This document shows positions 60,091 to 64,000 of a DNA stretch of 64,000 nt, piece by piece (the first letter of the stretch is position 1; each line of letters starts with the position of its first letter). The DNA is from Blasia pusilla. Lineage: Eukaryota; Marchantiophyta; Marchantiopsida; Blasiales. The stretch is from positions 25,234,001-25,298,000 of the forward strand of contig CM114275.1 of assembly GCA_050084515.1 (NCBI GenBank), given 5' to 3'. The position numbers and the translations under genes were made by a program. The notes under the pieces are model-generated. The model had not been told where the DNA came from, searched no databases, and saw only the letters and a list, made by a program, of their open reading frames with translations.

Positions 60091-61615
60091 TGTCATGACT
60101 TTTTAGGATACATCGGAGAGATCTGGAAGAGCACCTTTGCGAGTAGAGAAGGACATGCTCATGAGGTCGAGGATGACCTGTTGAGGTCTTGGGAAACCTG
60201 AGAGAGCAGGTTTTCCCTTCGTTTCGGCTCATTTGGAGCTATATATAGAACCTTACTATTTTGGGTAAGTTCCTATATTTGGTAGAGTTGCCTTTCCACT
60301 TTTGGAAGTGACCCTTGACCCGCTACAATAGGTCAAGAGCCAAGGAGGTGACCTGCGAGCATAGGTTACTGAGGAGAGAGCTTGGGAGAGAGAAGGTGTC
60401 GTGCGCCTACTCTCCTTGAACGTCAATCTTAGTGTTGCGGAAGCGTATGTTCAGTAGGACACGCTCTCATCACCAACCAGCACCCAAACGCACTCATATT
60501 AGTCTGGCTTTGGGTCAAGCGACCTTCCAACCCACCGAGTCCTCAACTCGGCATCTTATCAAGCTCAACACTTCCCTCATTCCTAGGTTCCCAACACTGC
60601 AAGTCCTTCAAGACTTGGAACAGACTTTCTGGTTAGTCCATGAACCTAGAACGGCACTTGCGCGCCTAGCGATCCCAACTGTTTAACAAACCTCGTTCTA
60701 GTTCCTAATTGGGACCCAAGTAATTGAGTCGCGGGTTGGAATCCAAGAGGGATCTCTAAAATTCACCTCAATAGACTTGGTTCAGGTTTTCAAGCCCAAC
60801 TCCAAACTCCCGATCCGTTCCATGCCATTGAGCTGCCCCGTTGCCCCCAAAGTGGGGTTTGAGTCCCAAGCACCCTTGGAGACCTTCCCCCTTACTAGCA
60901 CTTCTGGGGATCTCCACTAACCCCCCACCTTTGGAAAAGGATGGTCGGGCCTTTCATTGTGGCCCTCAACCCAACTCTACTTATAGTCATTTTTGGGTCT
61001 TTTCTCAGCCGCTACTTGTGCGCTTGCGGAGATCTTTAGTGCGTCTCAACCAAATTTCTATAAGCTTTCCAACGCATCCTTATTTGTCCCAAACACATCT
61101 TGGCACTAAAAGTTATGGCCATAAATATTGTCGGAAACTCTCAAACGCTAGTGGCGTCCCAAATCCGAATTCCTTCCTTTGGCGACCCACTTCCTAGACT
61201 TGACTCCTCTCAAGTCTTGATCCGCGTTTGGTCCAGGTTTCTCAGTCGCGATCACAACATATGAAACGCGAAGCCTCGCTTGCGTCTCGTCTCTTGTCTC
61301 TTCTCCAAGACCACTCCAACTCGCAAACCATCTTAGCGTGAGTCCGCTAGTGTTCTGATGTTCCACTTTGGCGATTGTTTGGTCATGAGGGTCGCGACAA
61401 AAGGGAGTATACCTCCAAGAGAGAGAGAGAGCTGGAGAGCTCATTCTCTCTTTGTTGAACCTCTTAGCACGAGGCGGCGGAACTATGATCCCTTTCCTTG
61501 TGAGTGTAATCCAAACCTCTCATTAAGAAAGTGGGTTCGGTTTGACATTGAGAGAGACATGTGAGAGTGCACACATTTGAGAGCTATGGTGTTGAGAGAG
61601 GTTGGATCCTATGTC
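60091..61615 (+). repeat. LTR1 of copy G, interrupted
   Basis: TGTCATGACTTTTTAGG starts the LTR. It matches 8,005 onward up to 60,396, continues at 61,400-61,615 and then ends before the tail. The gap holds another LTR-like insert (60,397-61,399). Confidence 0.82.
60397..61399. mobile_element. Solo LTR-like insert (third type) inside LTR1
   Basis: 1,003 bases with TGTCGTGCGCC...GGTCGCGACA ends (TG...CA with matching TGTCG/CGACA). It sits exactly at an interruption of the LTR1 alignment. Flanks are GAAGG and AAAGG, a 5-base target duplication with one difference. It has no coding content and no match elsewhere in the window. Confidence 0.7.
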
Positions 61616-61618
61616 AAT

Positions 61619-61741
61619 TGTTGAGCTTGATCTATGCAAGGAGTTAACACGAAAAAAGTCGCACATATGGAAAATCTTGACTAACCGTATTAGCTTTAAG
61701 ATTACGACATGTTAACTCCTTGCATAGATCAAGCTCAACAC
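61619..61741. repeat. Inverted repeat, 31-base perfect arms
   Basis: TGTTGAGCTTGATCTATGCA... (from 61,619) and its exact reverse complement (to 61,741) flank about 60 bases. It lies where LTR1 of copy G breaks off. Confidence 0.9.
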
Positions 61742-61834
61742 TAGAAGTTTAATGTATTATTTTTGCACATGGATGACCAATGCAATCAATAACATTGCCC
61801 TAGGGAACAATATTTCTTGTTCTTAATTCTTTCG

Positions 61835-61975
61835 TGCGCATACACATCGCTACATAACATACATCGTTGTCGACAACCATACACATAAACACGTACGATC
61901 CCATGCTAACTCATAGCATCCAAACAACGAGACAAGAAGAACCAAAATATCTCCAATTGAAATAGGATCCAATAA
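61835..61975 (-). repeat. Reversed LTR1 tail
   Basis: The sequence is the reverse complement of the LTR1 tail (TGGAGATATTTTGG ... GTATGCGCAC). It begins with GTGCGCATAC near 61,835 and is preceded in reverse by GGATCCTATTTCAA, which resembles the LTR1 G end at 61,600-61,613. The end of LTR1 G was probably inverted. Confidence 0.8.
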
Positions 61976-62954
61976 TGAAAAATTTCTTGTGCAAGAAATA
62001 AACTTTGTGGATCTAAACAATTTTCTTGCACAAGAATTTTTTCATTAACACTTCTTACATTCCATTCAGGGTTGTTACGATTATCATTTTAGTACAAATA
62101 TACCATTTATTTTAATCATTAATTTCTTCTGCTGCATTGCGCTTTCATTCTTACTAGTATGAGGTAAAATGAAATGAAATGAGAGCTTTTATTAGATATA
62201 GTGGAAAGTATAAGGGGCGGTAGCTCACATGTGCGTAAGGATGAACCTCAATAAATAAATAAATAAATATGCATGATTGAAAACCCATCTGAAAAACAAA
62301 AGAGGGAGATCCAAAGAGTCAAATATCCAAAGGCCACAACGGGCCGTGAAAAGCAAGAAGGGGGCATTCCCCCTATCGACTAAACTCACAAACATCATAG
62401 ACAATATCAACAACTCCTAGAGAACTATGATTACTAGTGAGTGGGCCTCTAGCGCTGGCGTCTCCCATAGCTTGAGTCCGCCGCAAAAGCCCATTAGCTT
62501 GGGCACACCGCAAAGCTATGGAGACTCGTTGTCTTGATGCATTGCAATGAAGCATCGCATTAGAATTGCATTAGCTAAGGACAACCCATTTCTCGATCAG
62601 TGATGATAAGCGCACTCCGCAAAGAATGAGTCAAACCTCTCCCCCATAGCCCCATACATCTTTATGGCTAGGGGAGCAAATCAATGTCCATCGTGGAGTC
62701 GACTATAAATATGGGTCTTCTTCACCTCCGCTCGTTGTAGCAATCTTCCTTATGCCACCACTTGGGCTTGCACAACCCAACTGGTGGCACAAGGGAAGAA
62801 GTTGTGGGCTTGAGTTTGTGCGGGATGACAAAAGCATGGAACCACTTCAACATCAAATTCAAGACCCTTGTTAGAGATGCACCAACTTGTGCTGAACTTA
62901 CGTGTAAAGCTAGCCCATTATACTTACAAACTGATATGTTTGTATTTGTTTGAA
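61976..62954. other. No gene seen
   Basis: AT-rich then mixed DNA. A dispersed repeat segment lies at 62,446-62,530. A short TAAA/AATA microsatellite lies near 62,252. Confidence 0.5.
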
Positions 62955-63830
62955 ACTGCCTCACCATACCATCGCATCCCTCCAATAAGAGAACACTAGA
63001 TGGCAAAATCTCACGCACTCTCAAGATGGTGTGCCATGCAGTTACATCCAACATCGTAGGTTCCGTATGCTGCAAGTAGACAGAGTCTCCTTGATGAAAC
63101 GTTCGGATAGTAGGTTGATAACCATCGTCCCAAATAGTCGCATATCTCAATGTATCCCGATGCAGCACAATCGCCAAGTTCTCAAACGCCATGGGCATCA
63201 CTCTCCGAAACAACTCAGCCCTCTAAGAACATGCTCACATCCATACATCAGGATCATCAAGGTTCAACATCTTGACAAATGGGTGCAGGTAAATCTGGCT
63301 TTCGGCCATAAAGTAGCAAGTACGGTGAAAAAAACGATAAGGATATCTGCCTACTGAATCTGTATCCCATCGCCAACCACGGCAACTGGAGGTCCCAATC
63401 TCCTAGGTGACCTCTTTGCAAGCCATACTTGGATAATCCTCTCTTCACCGTCTACACAACCCTCTCTGCTAGTCCATCCGCCTAAGGATGATCTGGCGAA
63501 GTAGTGCGGTGGTCGATTAGTGCCTGATCACACAAGGCCTGAAACTCCTCGTGAAACTCTGTATCCTGGTATGTCAACATCTCATCTGGTGCGCCGTATT
63601 AACTCAGCACTCGATCTACGAAGGCATACGCTACTCCCTCACTCGCTTTGTCAGGCAATGCAACCAACTCTATCCACTTCAAGAAATCCTCGACCATCAC
63701 CAACACATAACGACTATGGCGCTCCGTCAAAGGCAAAGGTCTTGCAAAACCCAAACTCGATCTATAGCCTAAACCCATGATCGGAAGTGGATGCAATTGT
63801 GGAGTCAGAGCATTGAACGATGCTCGGACT
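62955..63830 (-). pseudogene. int: Integrase fragment of Ty3/gypsy copy H
   Basis: Minus-strand blocks: MHPLPIMGLGYRSSLGFARPLPL (first Asp region, altered), EVLTYQDTEFHEEF-like second region, KYGLQRGHLGDWDLQLPWLAMGYRF and FRRVMPMAFENLAI up to LRVREILPSSVLLLEGCDGMV (62,960). PHD and LTR are missing. On its 5' side it is interrupted by LTR1 at 63,831. Confidence 0.85.
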
Positions 63831-64000
63831 TGTCACGTCTTTTAGGATAGATCGGTGAGATCTAGTAGAGTGCCTTCCTGAGTAGTGAAGGACACGCTCA
63901 ATAGATCGAGGATGACCTGCTGAGGCCTCGAGAAACCTGAGAGACTAGGTTTCCCCTTCGTTTCGGCTCATTTGGAGCCATATTGAGTAACTTACTAATT
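63831..64000 (+). repeat. LTR1 start, running off the window
   Basis: TGTCACGTCTTTTAGGATAG and onward matches 8,005-8,174 closely. It is inserted in the integrase of copy H, with GGACT to its left. This is the cleanest evidence for the true LTR1 5' end. A full element may follow outside the window. Confidence 0.88.

Overview
This is a plant (streptophyte) nuclear window. Two intron-containing host genes lie in a low-GC middle section. Both flanks are dense with broken transposable elements. The host genes encode a PLIP-type plastid lipase and a plant-type KRTCAP2/KCP2 oligosaccharyltransferase subunit. The full CACTA, hAT and Ty3/gypsy repertoire also fits a plant. The MTase carried by the Ty3 elements resembles DNMT3, a family kept by mosses and other non-flowering plants. 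I lean to a bryophyte, lycophyte or fern, but the sequence does not settle the species. Layout: 1-30,481 is a pile of at least six partial Ty3/gypsy copies: A (+), B (+), C (-), D (+), E (-) and F (-), with LTRs of at least two subfamilies. From 30,482 to 41,000 come tandem repeats, a decayed CACTA element invaded by foldback elements, an LTR scrap and a decayed hAT transposase. From 42,209 to 45,195 (-) is the KRTCAP2 homologue in five coding exons. From 45,200 to 52,600 the sequence is AT-rich, with one solo LTR carrying an inner insertion. From 52,636 to 56,320 (-) is the complete PLIP lipase in four exons (910 aa). From 59,545 to the end there are further Ty3 fragments (G +, H -) with LTRs nested inside each other. 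The main discovery is the coding layout of the Ty3 family. Assembled across copies, and never intact in any one of them, it reads gag (two zinc knuckles) - aspartic protease - about 120 aa linker - cytosine-5 DNA methyltransferase (DNMT3-like, motifs I to X in normal order) - reverse transcriptase/RNase H - integrase - C-terminal PHD finger. The element therefore carries a DNA-methylation writer and a probable histone reader in one polyprotein. The methyltransferase is recognisable in A, B, D and E; the PHD finger in A, B, C and G. All copies are dead. Many of their stop codons are C-to-T changes at CG or CHG sites, as expected for once-methylated DNA. LTR-carrying methyltransferases have been reported from dinoflagellates and charophyte algae. 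I know of no report of one combined with a PHD finger, and I could not search for one.
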